A stretch of DNA of 64,000 nt from Streptomyces caeruleatus (GCF_001514235.1 NZ_KQ948934.1:186001-250000); one strand, 5' to 3'. Counted from the stretch's first letter, positions 1 to 8,290 are shown. Notes: a model not told the origin generated them from the sequence alone. Made by a program: numbers and translations.

Positions 1-394
1 CGCCCACGATCACGAGGCCGATCGTCATCAGAATGATGTTGCGGCGGCGCACCTTCGGGTCGAGGGCCCGCTGGGCCGCCTCGGTGACCTTGCGCTTGGT
101 CCAGCGCAGCACCAGCTGGGCCCAGACGAACTCGGTCGCCCAGATCGCCATGCCGCCGAAGATCACGACCCAGCCGGGACCGGGCAGCGGCAGCATGATG
201 ATGCCGGCGACCACGACCGCGAGGCCGATGACGAAGACACCCACCTGCCAGCTGACATGCAGCGCACGACGCGCCTTGATGAACTCCGGCGCTCTCGAAC
301 CGAGGCCCTGCTCGCTGTCGCCTTTCACACCGTCCACTTCGATCTGTCCCGTCGCCACGGCAACTTCGCCCGGCTCGTTACTCCCCGTATTCAT
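1..394 (-). CDS. TIGR02611-family (PGPGW) membrane protein, partial
   Basis: Incomplete: the 3' end runs off the window, leaving about 131 codons from the ATG at 392-394. The visible protein has a charged N-terminus of about 45 residues, then a hydrophobic segment (VGVFVIGLAVVVAGIIML), the PLPGPGWVVIFGG motif typical of PGPGW-type membrane proteins, a basic region (WTKRKVTEAAQRALDPK) and the start of another membrane segment. Function in the family is unknown. It is divergent from ssgB with a gap of about 190 bp, an arrangement I recall from other Streptomyces. Family assignment is from the motif and is fairly secure. Confidence 0.8.
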   Translation of the reverse strand, partial: MNTGSNEPGEVAVATGQIEVDGVKGDSEQGLGSRAPEFIKARRALHVSWQVGVFVIGLAVVVAGIIMLPLPGPGWVVIFGGMAIWATEFVWAQLVLRWTKRKVTEAAQRALDPKVRRRNIILMTIGLVIVG

Positions 395-585
395 ACGGCC
401 AAACCCTACCGGACAGAAACCAGTCACCGGAATGGGCGTACTTCGCGAACCTGTCCTCGGCCGGAAGAGTTACGTAAACACACGCAAAACACTCAGAGGG
501 GTTTACAACGGCACCGTAGGTGGCATGTCGATTTCGCCGACGTGCGAATCCCCGAGCGCACACTGAGCGAAAGGCCCTGGCGCTT

Positions 586-999
586 ATGAACACCACGGTC
601 AGCTGCGAGCTGCACCTGCGCCTCGTTGTGTCGAGCGAGTCCTCCCTGCCTGTCCCCGCAGGCCTGCGGTACGACACGGCCGACCCCTACGCCGTGCACG
701 CCACCTTCCACACCGGAGCAGAAGAGACCGTCGAGTGGGTGTTCGCCCGCGACCTCCTCGCGGAGGGCCTCCACCGGCCCACCGGAACCGGCGACGTCCG
801 CGTCTGGCCGTCGCGCAGCCATGGCCAGGGCGTCGTCTGCATCGCCCTGAGCTCTCCGGAGGGCGAGGCCCTGCTCGAGGCCCCGGCACGGGCTCTGGAG
901 TCCTTCCTGAAGCGAACAGATGCCGCCGTGCCTCCCGGTACGGAGCATCGGCATTTCGATCTCGATCAGGAGCTCTCGCACATCCTGGCGGAAAGCTAG
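586..999 (+). CDS. ssgB: SsgB sporulation-specific cell division protein
   Basis: A 137-residue SsgA-like protein (SALP family). It starts MNTTVSCELHLRLVVSSE and carries the HATFHTG and VEWVFARDLL signatures of the family. In Streptomyces, SsgB helps position FtsZ at septation sites in aerial hyphae and is needed for sporulation-specific division. The reading frame is open upstream to 520, but the ATG at 586 fits the family N-terminus and has AAAGG about 12 bp upstream. Length matches SsgB. It is monocistronic in appearance, with a long untranslated gap downstream. I see no clear sigma-H-type promoter, only the short palindrome TTACGTAA at 470-477. Confidence 0.95.
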   Translation: MNTTVSCELHLRLVVSSESSLPVPAGLRYDTADPYAVHATFHTGAEETVEWVFARDLLAEGLHRPTGTGDVRVWPSRSHGQGVVCIALSSPEGEALLEAPARALESFLKRTDAAVPPGTEHRHFDLDQELSHILAES

Positions 1000-1324
1000 G
1001 GCGAGGCGTCCCCTCAAGGCCGCCCGGCGCCGTCGACTCGGGGAGACGGCGCGGGCCAAGACAACCGCATACGGCACACATCGCGCCGCCTCCGCTCCAC
1101 GGGGGCGGCGTTGGTGTGCCTGTGGCCTCGGGGAGCCATGGGGGTGATGCTGTGAGAGTGACGGTGAGTAGTGGTCGGCCCGGGCGCGGCGGGAACTGTC
1201 GGGGCCTCCCCGACGTTGTATTCGAAGCCATGTGCGGGCTCGGCCGATGTGTGGGCGCCGTGAGCCACTACCATCGGCCAGCATCGGCGGGCGCCCCGCC
1301 CGACCCCAGGCCAGGGAGCGAAAC
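1000..1324. other. Intergenic region upstream of the CGNR gene
   Basis: This 325-bp stretch has no credible gene. Open frames here are GC-skew shadows. It holds one inverted repeat, GGCCGATG at 1242-1249 and CATCGGCC at 1272-1279, close upstream of the CGNR gene, which could be an operator or part of its leader. Confidence 0.4.
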
Positions 1325-1885
1325 GTGCTGATCACCCATGACACCCGGTGTGCACTCGATGCCGTGGTGGATCTGGTGAACACCTCGCCGGAGGGCGACG
1401 ACACGCCGGACGGACTGTCGGATGTCGCGGCTCTCGCCGATTTCGTACGAAAGCACGAGATCAGTGATGTCGGTGTGCTGTCGGAGTTCGACCTGTCGGC
1501 GGTGCGCAAGGTGCGCGGGCGGTTCGCCGCGATCTTCGCGGAGCCGGAGGCGCGCCGGGCGGCCGGACTGATCAACGAGCTGGTCGCCGCCGCGGGCACC
1601 ACTCCCCGGCTGACGGACCACGACGGCTACGACTGGCATGTGCACTACTTCGCCCCCGGCGCCTCCGTCGCCGACCATCTGGCGGCCGACTGCGGCATGG
1701 CGCTGGCGTTCTTCGTGGTCGCCGGGGAGCAGGAGCGGCTGCGGCGCTGCGAGGCACCGGACTGCCGGCACGCCTTCGTGGATCTCTCCCGCAACCGTTC
1801 GCGGCGCTACTGCGACAGCCGTACCTGCGGGAACCGTCTGCATGTGGCCGCCTACCGGGCGCGACGCAAGGAAGCGGCCGGCTGA
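1325..1885 (+). CDS. CGNR zinc-finger (ABATE-type) protein
   Basis: A 186-residue protein. The N-terminal two thirds match the ABATE-like domain usually found with CGNR fingers (D-VVDLVNT near the start). The C-terminus has a zinc finger, CEAPDC...YCDSRTCGNR, with the CGNR at about residues 168-171. Such proteins are presumed stress-linked transcription regulators, but targets are unknown. I chose the GTG at 1325 because GGGAG lies 7 bp upstream and the family begins near ITHDTRCALDAVVDLVN. An in-frame ATG at 1232 would add 31 atypical residues. It stands alone after ssgB. Confidence 0.85.
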   Translation: MLITHDTRCALDAVVDLVNTSPEGDDTPDGLSDVAALADFVRKHEISDVGVLSEFDLSAVRKVRGRFAAIFAEPEARRAAGLINELVAAAGTTPRLTDHDGYDWHVHYFAPGASVADHLAADCGMALAFFVVAGEQERLRRCEAPDCRHAFVDLSRNRSRRYCDSRTCGNRLHVAAYRARRKEAAG

Positions 1886-1943
1886 CACGACGGGTGTGTC
1901 GACGCGGACCCCGGCGGGTGGCGCCGGGGACCGCGGGTACGGC

Positions 1944-2096
1944 TCAGAGCAACAGCAGATCGTGCAGCGCAGCCATGAGCAGCAGACACCCGATCACCGC
2001 AAGGAAGATCATCAGCGGTGGCTGGGAAAGGGCGAAAAGGCACCCGCGAGGTTCGTCCTGAGCCGGCGCGGCCTCGCTCTGTGTCGTGTCCAGCAT
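1944..2096 (-). CDS. Small single-pass membrane protein
   Basis: A 50-residue reading frame that starts ATG at 2094-2096 and ends TGA at 1944-1946. The first 28 residues are polar (MLDTTQSEAAPAQDEPRG); the rest is a hydrophobic helix (LMIFLAVIGCLLLMAALHDL) ending LLL. It fills an otherwise empty gap between the CGNR gene and the next minus-strand gene, and the predicted helix is not what a random GC-rich shadow would give. No function is assigned. No strong ribosome binding site is visible, so confidence is moderate. Confidence 0.55.
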   Translation of the reverse strand: MLDTTQSEAAPAQDEPRGCLFALSQPPLMIFLAVIGCLLLMAALHDLLLL

Positions 2097-2250
2097 CTCG
2101 CGCCGATGATGGCGCAGTTGTCCCTGGTCGCGCGATCAACACGCCCGGAATGAGCGGGAGTTCGCTGGATTCCGTGATGTCCGGTTCGAGTCGTGATCGC
2201 TTACGGCCGGGCGGCGACCCACTGTGTCGTTTCAGCCCTGCGCAGGGCCG

Positions 2251-2694
2251 TCATATGCCGTGCTTCTTGAGGATCGCCTCGATGTCGCTGAAGTCGTCCG
2301 AGGCCTCGGCCCGGGGCGCTGTCGCGGGTTTGGTGGACGGCCGGGAGCCCGCGCCGAGCGAGGGCGCTGAGGCCGCCGGGGCCACCGCCTCGCGCTGCGC
2401 GGCGGCTCGGGCCTCCTTGCGCTCCTTGCGGGTGCCCCCGCGCCGGCGCTCCACCGCCCGGGTGCTCGCGAACAGCAGCCAGGACGCCCCGAGGACCCCG
2501 AAGCCGGCCCAGGCGGTCGGGCTGAACGCGGTGTCCGCCAGCCACTCGACGACACCGGTCATCACCAGCCCGAGGGGCACCAGCGAGTACGCGGCGATGC
2601 GCGTGGCCGCGAGGAAACGCTTGCGGTACGCCGTGACCGCCGCGATGCCCAGGCCGGCCGCGGCGACGGCGGAACAGACGGTCTCGGCAATCAT
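2251..2694 (-). CDS. Conserved membrane protein with basic cytoplasmic tail
   Basis: A 147-residue protein of unknown function. Residues about 1-65 hold two to three membrane segments (VCSAVAAAGLGIAAVTAY, IAAYSLVPLGLVMTGVV, FGVLGASWLLFAST). Then follow a Lys/Arg/Glu-rich stretch (RRRGGTRKERKEARAA), a disordered Ala/Pro segment and a short acidic-amphipathic end (DDFSDIEAILKKHGI) that looks like an interaction motif. The ATG at 2694 is preceded by GGAGG at a spacing of 5, so I prefer it to the upstream frame start at 2751. It is divergent from the DsbA-like gene. Confidence 0.75.
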   Translation of the reverse strand: MIAETVCSAVAAAGLGIAAVTAYRKRFLAATRIAAYSLVPLGLVMTGVVEWLADTAFSPTAWAGFGVLGASWLLFASTRAVERRRGGTRKERKEARAAAQREAVAPAASAPSLGAGSRPSTKPATAPRAEASDDFSDIEAILKKHGI

Positions 2695-2886
2695 CCGGTC
2701 CTCCAGGCAGGCTGGGTCGGGCAGGGCACTTTCGTCCCTTCCATCCTGCACCGTGGCAAGCCCGCCCGGCCATGCCTCCGTCCGACATCAGGGACATCTC
2801 CGGGTCGCCTCCTCCGCAGGTGCCGGTCGAGGGCGTACGACCACATCGGATTGGGTCGCCCGGGCCGCTGCTGGGAGACTGGGGCC

Positions 2887-3411
2887 ATGAGCGACTCCTC
2901 CTCCGACCGTCCCGCCGCACCCGTCCTCGACATCTGGTGCGAGCTCCAGTGCCCCGACTGCCGCGGCGCCCTGGACGACCTCCGCGCCCTGCGTGCCCGC
3001 TACGGCGACCGGCTGGAGCTCCGGTTGCGGCACTTCCCGCTGGAGAAGCACAAGCACGCCTTCGCCGCCGCGCAGGCCGCCGAGGAGGCCGCGGAGCAGG
3101 GGCAGGGCTGGCCGTACGTCGAGGCGGTGCTGGGCCGGGTCGAGGAGCTGGACCGTAAGGGAGAACCCTTCCTGGTCGAGACGGCCCGGGAACTCGGCCT
3201 GGACGCCGAGGAGTTCGACACCGCGCTGATCGACGGCCGGCACATCCTGATCGTCGACGCCGACCAGGCCGAGGGCAAGGCGATCGGCGTGACCGGTACG
3301 CCGACCTATGTGATCGGCGGCGAGCGTCTGGACGGCGGCAAGAGCCAGGAGGGGCTGCGCGAGCGCATCGAGGAGATCGCCGACCGGCTGCTGTCCGGGC
3401 AGGGCGCCTGA
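2887..3411 (+). CDS. DsbA-family thioredoxin-fold protein
   Basis: A 174-residue protein with a CPDC redox motif at residues 22-25 and the cis-proline loop in GVTGTPTYVIGG near the C-terminus, framing the all-alpha insertion (EAVLGRVEELDRKGEPF). There is no signal peptide, so it is probably a cytoplasmic DsbA/FrnE-like oxidoreductase or isomerase-type protein rather than a secreted disulfide catalyst. The ATG at 2887 follows GGGAGACTGGGGCC; an upstream in-frame start at 2851 is less likely. The substrate is unknown. Confidence 0.85.
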   Translation: MSDSSSDRPAAPVLDIWCELQCPDCRGALDDLRALRARYGDRLELRLRHFPLEKHKHAFAAAQAAEEAAEQGQGWPYVEAVLGRVEELDRKGEPFLVETARELGLDAEEFDTALIDGRHILIVDADQAEGKAIGVTGTPTYVIGGERLDGGKSQEGLRERIEEIADRLLSGQGA

Positions 3412-3458
3412 CCCTCGACCAGTGGCCTCTGGCCCCTGCCCTCAACCCCGCCGGACGA

Positions 3459-4283
3459 CTACAGCAGCGTCTTGTACAGGCCGTGCTGTCGCGTCTCGTA
3501 GCCGAGTGACTCGTAGAGCCGCTCGGCGGGAGCGTTGCCGGCGAAGACGTTGAGGCCGATGGTCCGGTGCCCGGCGTCGATCGCCTGGGCCTCAGCAAGC
3601 AGCATCAGGGTGCGGCCGTGGCCCTTGCCACGGTGGGCGGCGTCGGTCTCGACGTCGTAGACGTAGGCGCCGCCGTCGCGCTCGGCCACCCACAGGGTGC
3701 CCACCGGGACGCCCACGTGCTCGAGGACGCTCAGGAACACCTTCGGCGTACGCGGGCCGTCCGGGAGAAGTGCCGCGTGGTCCCGCTCGGACCTGGCCCG
3801 GGCCTCGGCCTCCGGCACCCCGCGCTCGGCCCAGCTGCGGAGGTAACCCTCGTGGCTCTCGGCCAGCCAGGGCCCGTACTCGGCCTCCGTCATGGGGCGC
3901 GCCCGGCTGCCCGGCGGCAGCTCGGGCGGTGTGTCGCCGAGCGTCTTCACCATGCCGCGGTTGCGGACGACGTAGCCGAGCGCCGTGGCGAGGCGCAGCG
4001 CCGGTCCGGCGTCGCCGGGGAGGGTCGTCTCGATGCGCCGGCAGCCCCAGCCGCGCGCCACCTCCTCCGCGGCGAGGGCGGCCACCGTGCCGCGGCCGCG
4101 ACGCCGGTCCGGTTCCTCGATCCGCAGCGTCGTTATCCGGGCCACGGCCGCGCCGAAGACGGGATGCGTGCCGAGGTGGAGGGCGCCGACGGGACGGCCG
4201 TTCACACACACCTGGTAGTGGCGCGAACGGGTTCCGTCCTCGTTGTGCTGAAGCGGCTCGGTCGGCCGCAGGGTCGTGGTCAT
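3459..4283 (-). CDS. GNAT-family N-acetyltransferase
   Basis: A 274-residue protein. The C-terminal domain is a clear GNAT fold: substrate-side strand LWVAERDGGAYVYDVETD, acetyl-CoA loop RGKGHGRTLML (the R/Q-x-x-G-x-G/A motif), and the C-terminal NVFAGNAPAERLYESLGY signature. The N-terminal half also looks GNAT-like but degenerate (RRRGRGTVAALAAEEV, followed by RLATALGYV), suggesting a tandem GNAT architecture. The ATG at 4283 is used. The substrate cannot be told from sequence. It is co-directional with pabC but 53 bp away. Confidence 0.85.
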   Translation of the reverse strand: MTTTLRPTEPLQHNEDGTRSRHYQVCVNGRPVGALHLGTHPVFGAAVARITTLRIEEPDRRRGRGTVAALAAEEVARGWGCRRIETTLPGDAGPALRLATALGYVVRNRGMVKTLGDTPPELPPGSRARPMTEAEYGPWLAESHEGYLRSWAERGVPEAEARARSERDHAALLPDGPRTPKVFLSVLEHVGVPVGTLWVAERDGGAYVYDVETDAAHRGKGHGRTLMLLAEAQAIDAGHRTIGLNVFAGNAPAERLYESLGYETRQHGLYKTLL

Positions 4284-4336
4284 CAGGGGTGTTCTACCCA
4301 CGACACGGACCCACGGCAGCCCATTTTTTTCCGCTC

Positions 4337-5158
4337 CTACGGATCCAGGTCGTCCCCGGACCGCTCCTCGAAGACCCGCATGGCCTTGGCGGTCACGGGG
4401 CCCGGCGCGCCCGGGAGTTCGCGGTCGTCGACCCGGTGCACGGCCTGCACGTCCCGCAGGGTGGAGGTCAGGAAGACCTCGTCGGCCCGCTCCAGGACGT
4501 CCAGCGGCAGGTCGGTCTCCTTGGCGCCGGTCCACTCGACGGCCAACGCGCGCGTGATGCCCGCGAGGCAGCCCGAGGCGACCGGCGGGGTGTGGATCTC
4601 GCCGTCCAGGACGACGAAGACGTTCGACCCGGTGCCCTCGCAGAGCCGTCCGACCGTGTTGGCGAACAGGGCCTCGGAGGCGCCGTGTTCGTGGGCGCGG
4701 GCGAGAGCGACGACGTTCTCGGCGTACGAGGTCGTCTTCAGACCGGTCAGCGCGCCGCGCTCGTTGCGGGTCCAGGGCACGGTGATCACGGCCGTGGAGT
4801 CGGGGCGGCGGGTGGTCTCGCCGAGGGCGACGACGAGGGTGGGGCCGTGTTCGCCGCGGTCGGAGCCGAGGGGTCCGTGACCGCCGGTGTAGGTGATCCG
4901 CAGCCGGCCGAGCGGCATCGGGTTGGCCTCCAGCACCTCGGCACAGGCGCGGCGGACCTCGTCATGGTCGGGATCGGGCAGACCGAGTCCGCGCGCCGAG
5001 CGCGTCAGCCGGTCGAGGTGCCGGGTCAGCGCGAACGGCCGGCCGTCCACCGCTTTCACCGTCTCGAAGATGCCGTCGCCCACGGTCAGCCCGTGGTCGA
5101 AGACGGAGACACGGGCGGACTCGATGTCCTGGAGCACGCCGTCCAGCCAGATCTTCAC
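4337..5158 (-). CDS. pabC: Aminodeoxychorismate lyase / class IV aminotransferase (PabC)
   Basis: A 273-residue fold-type IV PLP enzyme. Hallmarks are FDHGLTVGDGIFET near residue 20, GLKTTSYAENV carrying the Schiff-base lysine, and FANTVGRLCEGTGSNVFVV. Because it directly follows a chorismate-binding enzyme gene, the likely reaction is 4-amino-4-deoxychorismate to 4-aminobenzoate plus pyruvate for folate. A branched-chain or D-amino-acid aminotransferase is the alternative. The start is GTG at 5156-5158, overlapping the pabB stop (GTGA), with GAGGGA upstream. The overlap implies translational coupling. Confidence 0.88.
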   Translation of the reverse strand: MKIWLDGVLQDIESARVSVFDHGLTVGDGIFETVKAVDGRPFALTRHLDRLTRSARGLGLPDPDHDEVRRACAEVLEANPMPLGRLRITYTGGHGPLGSDRGEHGPTLVVALGETTRRPDSTAVITVPWTRNERGALTGLKTTSYAENVVALARAHEHGASEALFANTVGRLCEGTGSNVFVVLDGEIHTPPVASGCLAGITRALAVEWTGAKETDLPLDVLERADEVFLTSTLRDVQAVHRVDDRELPGAPGPVTAKAMRVFEERSGDDLDP

Positions 5159-6201
5159 GATTGCAGTCCCTCTCCACTCACCTCGTACATTCCCGACGCT
5201 ACCGCGAGCAGCCGGGCCGCCTTCAGCTCGGTCTCCCGCCACTCCCCCTCGGGATCCGACCCCCAGGTGATCCCGGCACCGGTGCCGAAACGCAGCACGC
5301 CCTCGCCCCGGTCGATCCAGAACGTACGTATCCCGACGGCCAGCTCACCGACCCCCCGGTCGGCGTCCACCCACCCGATGCCACCGCAGTACGGCCCACG
5401 CGGCGCCGTCTCCAGCGCGTCGAGGATCCGCAGGGCGCTCGACTTGGGCGCACCGGTGACCGACCCGGGCGGGAAGGCGGCGCCGAGCAACTCGGACCAC
5501 CCGGCGCCGGCGTCCAGCTCACCGCGCACCGTGGACACCAGGTGCACAAGCCCCGGATGCTTCTCCACGGCACACAGATCAGGGACGGTGACGGTCCCCG
5601 TCGCACACACGCGGCCGATGTCGTTCCGGACCAGGTCGACGATCATCACGTTCTCGGCGTAGTCCTTCTCCAGCAGGTCCGCCTCGGTACGCCCGGTGCC
5701 CTTGATCGGCCCCGACTCCACGACCCGCCCGTCCCGCCGCAGGAAGAGCTCGGGAGACGCGGTCGCGATCTCCACACCGTGCTCCGGCAGCCGGATCGTT
5801 CCTGCGTACGGCGCCGGGTTGCCACGGGCCAGCAGGGCGGTCAGGGCGTCCACGTCCGCGTCCGCCCCGATCGGCGCGCTCAGCACCCGGCACAGGTTGG
5901 CCTGGTAGACCTCGCCGGCCGCGATGTACTCGCGGATGCGGCGCACCCCCGCCGTGTACGCGGCGCGATCCAGCGAGGACGTCCAGTCACCGACCGCCGG
6001 ACCGACCCACCGACCGGGCACCGGCGCGGGCACGGGCTCATGGCGTACGTCCCGGAAGCGGGCGCAGGTCAGACCGCCCTCGAAGTCGGCGCAGACCGCC
6101 CAGAAACCGTGGGAGTCCAAGGCGGCGGGATCGTTGGTGACATCGAGGAGTCCGGTGGCGACGCGATCGCCGAAGCGGGCGAGAGGAGGGAGGTCGAGCA
6201 C
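5155..6201 (-). CDS. pabB: Chorismate-binding enzyme, aminodeoxychorismate synthase component I (PabB-like)
   Basis: A 348-residue protein with the chorismate-binding fold: YIAAGEVYQANLCR, ASPELFLRR, SGPIKGTGRT, EKDYAENVMIVDLVRNDIGRV split over a conserved helix, and PPGSVTGAPK near residue 260. It would aminate chorismate to aminodeoxychorismate, with PabC completing p-aminobenzoate synthesis. The proposed GTG start at 6201 lies 7 bp after TAGACT on the minus strand, a leaderless arrangement; no Shine-Dalgarno is visible. The frame stays open to 6345, but that extension would run into the tRNA promoter region. An amidotransferase partner is not in this window. Confidence 0.85.
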   Translation of the reverse strand: MLDLPPLARFGDRVATGLLDVTNDPAALDSHGFWAVCADFEGGLTCARFRDVRHEPVPAPVPGRWVGPAVGDWTSSLDRAAYTAGVRRIREYIAAGEVYQANLCRVLSAPIGADADVDALTALLARGNPAPYAGTIRLPEHGVEIATASPELFLRRDGRVVESGPIKGTGRTEADLLEKDYAENVMIVDLVRNDIGRVCATGTVTVPDLCAVEKHPGLVHLVSTVRGELDAGAGWSELLGAAFPPGSVTGAPKSSALRILDALETAPRGPYCGGIGWVDADRGVGELAVGIRTFWIDRGEGVLRFGTGAGITWGSDPEGEWRETELKAARLLAVASGMYEVSGEGLQS

Positions 6202-6310
6202 GCAGTCGAGTCTATGGCGGGTGTCCTGCGGGTGACCTGCCCATGTCCCTTCGGAGGGCTCCGGCAGGTCCCTGAGCAGGTGCAGCGCAGCACGCTGCAC
6301 AAACGCGTTT

Positions 6311-6338
6311 TTGTACTGGCCCCGGAATCCGCTAGAGT
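6311..6338 (+). promoter_or_regulatory. Promoter of the tRNA array
   Basis: TTGTAC at 6311-6316 and TAGAGT at 6333-6338 are separated by 16 bp, a good match to the vegetative (HrdB) consensus. It is about 42 bp upstream of the first tRNA and faces the array. Confidence 0.7.
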
Positions 6339-6379
6339 TCAACACGTCGCCGGGCCGCGGGAGCGGAACGAAACGACAG

Positions 6380-6452
6380 GCGGACGTAGCTCAGTTGGTA
6401 GAGCGCAACCTTGCCAAGGTTGAGGTCGCGAGTTCGAACCTCGTCGTCCGCT
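6380..6452 (+). tRNA. tRNA-Gly (anticodon GCC)
   Basis: 73 nt. Acceptor stem GCGGACG/CGTCCGC with discriminator T, D-arm AGCTCAGTTGGTAGAGC, anticodon loop TTGCCAA giving GCC, T-arm with TTCGAAC. CCA is not encoded. First gene of the five-tRNA array. Confidence 0.97.
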
Positions 6453-6491
6453 CGAAGGAACAAGGGGATCTTCCCGAACCCCTGCACTCCT

Positions 6492-6562
6492 GGTGGAGTG
6501 GCCGAGAGGCGAGGCAACGGCCTGCAAAGCCGTCTACACGGGTTCAAATCCCGTCTCCACCT
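6492..6562 (+). tRNA. tRNA-Cys (anticodon GCA)
   Basis: 71 nt. Acceptor stem GGTGGAG/CTCCACC with discriminator T; anticodon loop CTGCAAA gives GCA; T-arm GGGTTCAAATCCC. CCA follows in the genome at 6563-6565. Confidence 0.97.
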
Positions 6563-6566
6563 CCAA

Positions 6567-6638
6567 GGACGATTAGCTCAGCGGGAGAGCGCTTCCCTGA
6601 CACGGAAGAGGTCACTGGTTCAATCCCAGTATCGTCCA
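6567..6638 (+). tRNA. tRNA-Val (anticodon GAC), copy 1
   Basis: 72 nt. Acceptor stem GGACGAT/ATCGTCC, anticodon loop CTGACAC (GAC), T-arm CTGGTTCAATCCCAG. It starts 1 bp after the encoded CCA of tRNA-Cys. Confidence 0.97.
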
Positions 6639-6672
6639 CTGGATCTTCGAGAGATCATCGAAGGTCTGACCC

Positions 6673-6744
6673 GCGCGATTAGCTCAGCGGGAGAGCGCTT
6701 CCCTGACACGGAAGAGGTCACTGGTTCAATCCCAGTATCGCGCA
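6673..6744 (+). tRNA. tRNA-Val (anticodon GAC), copy 2, variant acceptor stem
   Basis: 72 nt. The body is identical to copies 1 and 3, but the acceptor stem is GCGCGAT/ATCGCGC: the second and third base pairs differ on both strands, so pairing is kept. Confidence 0.97.
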
Positions 6745-6773
6745 CGCAGCCCCTCTCACGGGGTGGCTGATCT

Positions 6774-6845
6774 GGACGATTAGCTCAGCGGGAGAGCGCT
6801 TCCCTGACACGGAAGAGGTCACTGGTTCAATCCCAGTATCGTCCA
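6774..6845 (+). tRNA. tRNA-Val (anticodon GAC), copy 3
   Basis: 72 nt, identical to copy 1. It ends the array and is followed at once by the terminator hairpin. Confidence 0.97.
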
Positions 6846-6887
6846 CACGACGAAGCCCCCGGTCCTGCGACCGGGGGCTTCGTCGTG
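6846..6887. terminator. Strong hairpin terminator between tRNA array and zinc-ribbon gene
   Basis: A perfect 19-bp stem (CACGACGAAGCCCCCGGTC and its complement) with loop CTGC at 6865-6868. It starts 1 bp after the last tRNA and lies 7 bp beyond the stop of the convergent minus-strand gene, so it can serve both directions. There is no U-tract, as usual for Streptomyces. Confidence 0.85.
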
Positions 6888-6894
6888 GTGCGGT

Positions 6895-7188
6895 TCAGCT
6901 GGAGAAGAGCATGTGGCCGAAGCTCTTGTGCCGCTGGTGGCCGTAGTGACCGCCGTGGTGCCCGCCGTGCGGGGCGCCCCAGGCCGGTGCCTGCGGAGCG
7001 GCGGCCGGGTAGGCCTGCGGTGCGGCCGGAGGGGGCGGGGCCGGCTGGGCCCACTGGGACTCCAGGCGGGTCAGCGACTCCAGCTCGCCGTAGTCGAGAA
7101 AGATCCCGCGGCAGCCGCTGCACTGCTCTATCTGGACACCGTTGCGGTTGTACGTGTGCATCGGGGCTCGGCACTTCGGACACTGCAT
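6895..7188 (-). CDS. TFIIB-type zinc-ribbon protein with His/Gly-rich tail
   Basis: A 97-residue protein. The N-terminus is a zinc ribbon of the zf-TFIIB type: CPKCRAPM near residue 3 and CSGCRGIFLDYGELE around residues 23-37. A Pro/Ala-rich middle leads to a His/Gly-rich end (GGHHGGHYGHQRHK) that could bind metal. The ATG at 7188 has GAGGAG 12 bp upstream and gives the family N-terminus; the frame extends to 7269 without further homology. Function unknown. It may share a transcript with the phosphotransferase gene 81 bp upstream. Confidence 0.88.
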   Translation of the reverse strand: MQCPKCRAPMHTYNRNGVQIEQCSGCRGIFLDYGELESLTRLESQWAQPAPPPPAAPQAYPAAAPQAPAWGAPHGGHHGGHYGHQRHKSFGHMLFSS

Positions 7189-7268
7189 GGTCGGCTCAAC
7201 TCCTCGCCGGTCGGTCCTGCTTCGTGTATCGCCAGGACAGACTCTGTCCGGCTGCGGTCGGTTGCACA

Positions 7269-8210
7269 CTACTTTGCGTATCCCTGGGTCAACTCAGGGG
7301 GGACGGCAGCCATTCGGTCACAGGCGTCCACGAGTGCCTGCTCGACCTCGTCCAGGAGACGTCCCTCCACCTGGGCCTTGGTGATCGCCCGGGCCGCGGT
7401 CTGCACGGTGAGGGCACGGGCCGGCACGTCCAGCGCGGGCCAGGGATCACCGTCGCCGGGAACGGCCGGGCCCCCGGCCACGCGGTACGCGACCAGGAAA
7501 CGGTCCCATTCCTCGGGCGACAGCAGCCCACACGCATACCAGGCGGCCGGCCGCCCGAGATCCCAGGCCGGCACGCCCACGCCGAGATCGTCGACGTCGA
7601 TGAGCAGCCAGGGGCCGTGCGGCGCCGGGTGGCGCACGAGTTGGCCGAGATGGAGGTCGCCGTGGCAGAGCGTGGCGGTGTCGGGCTGCGGGGCCTCGGC
7701 ACGGGCCCACTCGGGAAGGGCGCCCCAAGCGCGAAGAACGGCGTCGGCACCCGACCCCTCGGCCCCCGCCGCCCGGAGCCGGGCCACCGCCAGCGCGGCC
7801 TTGACCGGACCGCGCATGGGGGGCACCGCGACGGGAGCCGCCGTTTTGTGCAGCCGAGCTAGAAGCGACGCCGCCGCCTCCCAGGGAGCCGCATCCGGAT
7901 CCTCCGGATCCACCGGAGTGCCGTACGGCCAGAAGGTCACCAGCCGGCCGTGCAGATCGACGGGGTGCGGGCTGAGCGGGGCGAGGAGCAGGTCGGGCAG
8001 TGCGGCGGCAGTGGCAAGACGGGGGTTCAGTTCGCCGGACCCCATGCCCTGGGCGTGCGCCTTTGCGACAGTTCCGCCATGGCAAACGACGGTGGCATCG
8101 ACCCGATCGGCGAGCGTCACGGTCGCTCCGCAAGAACAGGCGGACGTACGCGAGTGAGCCTCGACCTCGGCACGTACGGCGAGATCGGACAGGAGCGGGT
8201 TCGAGGTCAC
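7269..8210 (-). CDS. Aminoglycoside phosphotransferase-family kinase
   Basis: A 313-residue protein with the APH/choline-kinase fold: catalytic loop LCHGDLHLGQLVRH, metal-binding LLIDVDDLGVGVPAWDLGR, and an N-lobe with GGTVAKAH and WPYGTPVDPEDPD. It should transfer phosphate from ATP to a small molecule, but the substrate is not readable. The protein is not a recognised resistance type. The ATG at 8210 is used. Three tandem 14-bp repeats lie 80 bp upstream. Confidence 0.85.
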   Translation of the reverse strand: MTSNPLLSDLAVRAEVEAHSRTSACSCGATVTLADRVDATVVCHGGTVAKAHAQGMGSGELNPRLATAAALPDLLLAPLSPHPVDLHGRLVTFWPYGTPVDPEDPDAAPWEAAASLLARLHKTAAPVAVPPMRGPVKAALAVARLRAAGAEGSGADAVLRAWGALPEWARAEAPQPDTATLCHGDLHLGQLVRHPAPHGPWLLIDVDDLGVGVPAWDLGRPAAWYACGLLSPEEWDRFLVAYRVAGGPAVPGDGDPWPALDVPARALTVQTAARAITKAQVEGRLLDEVEQALVDACDRMAAVPPELTQGYAK

Positions 8211-8290
8211 GGGCGTCCTTGGATGCGGGAGATCTGGGCCGAGGGTACGCGGCGTTTCTCAGGCGCGTGTCTGGAGCAGCATCTCCGCTC

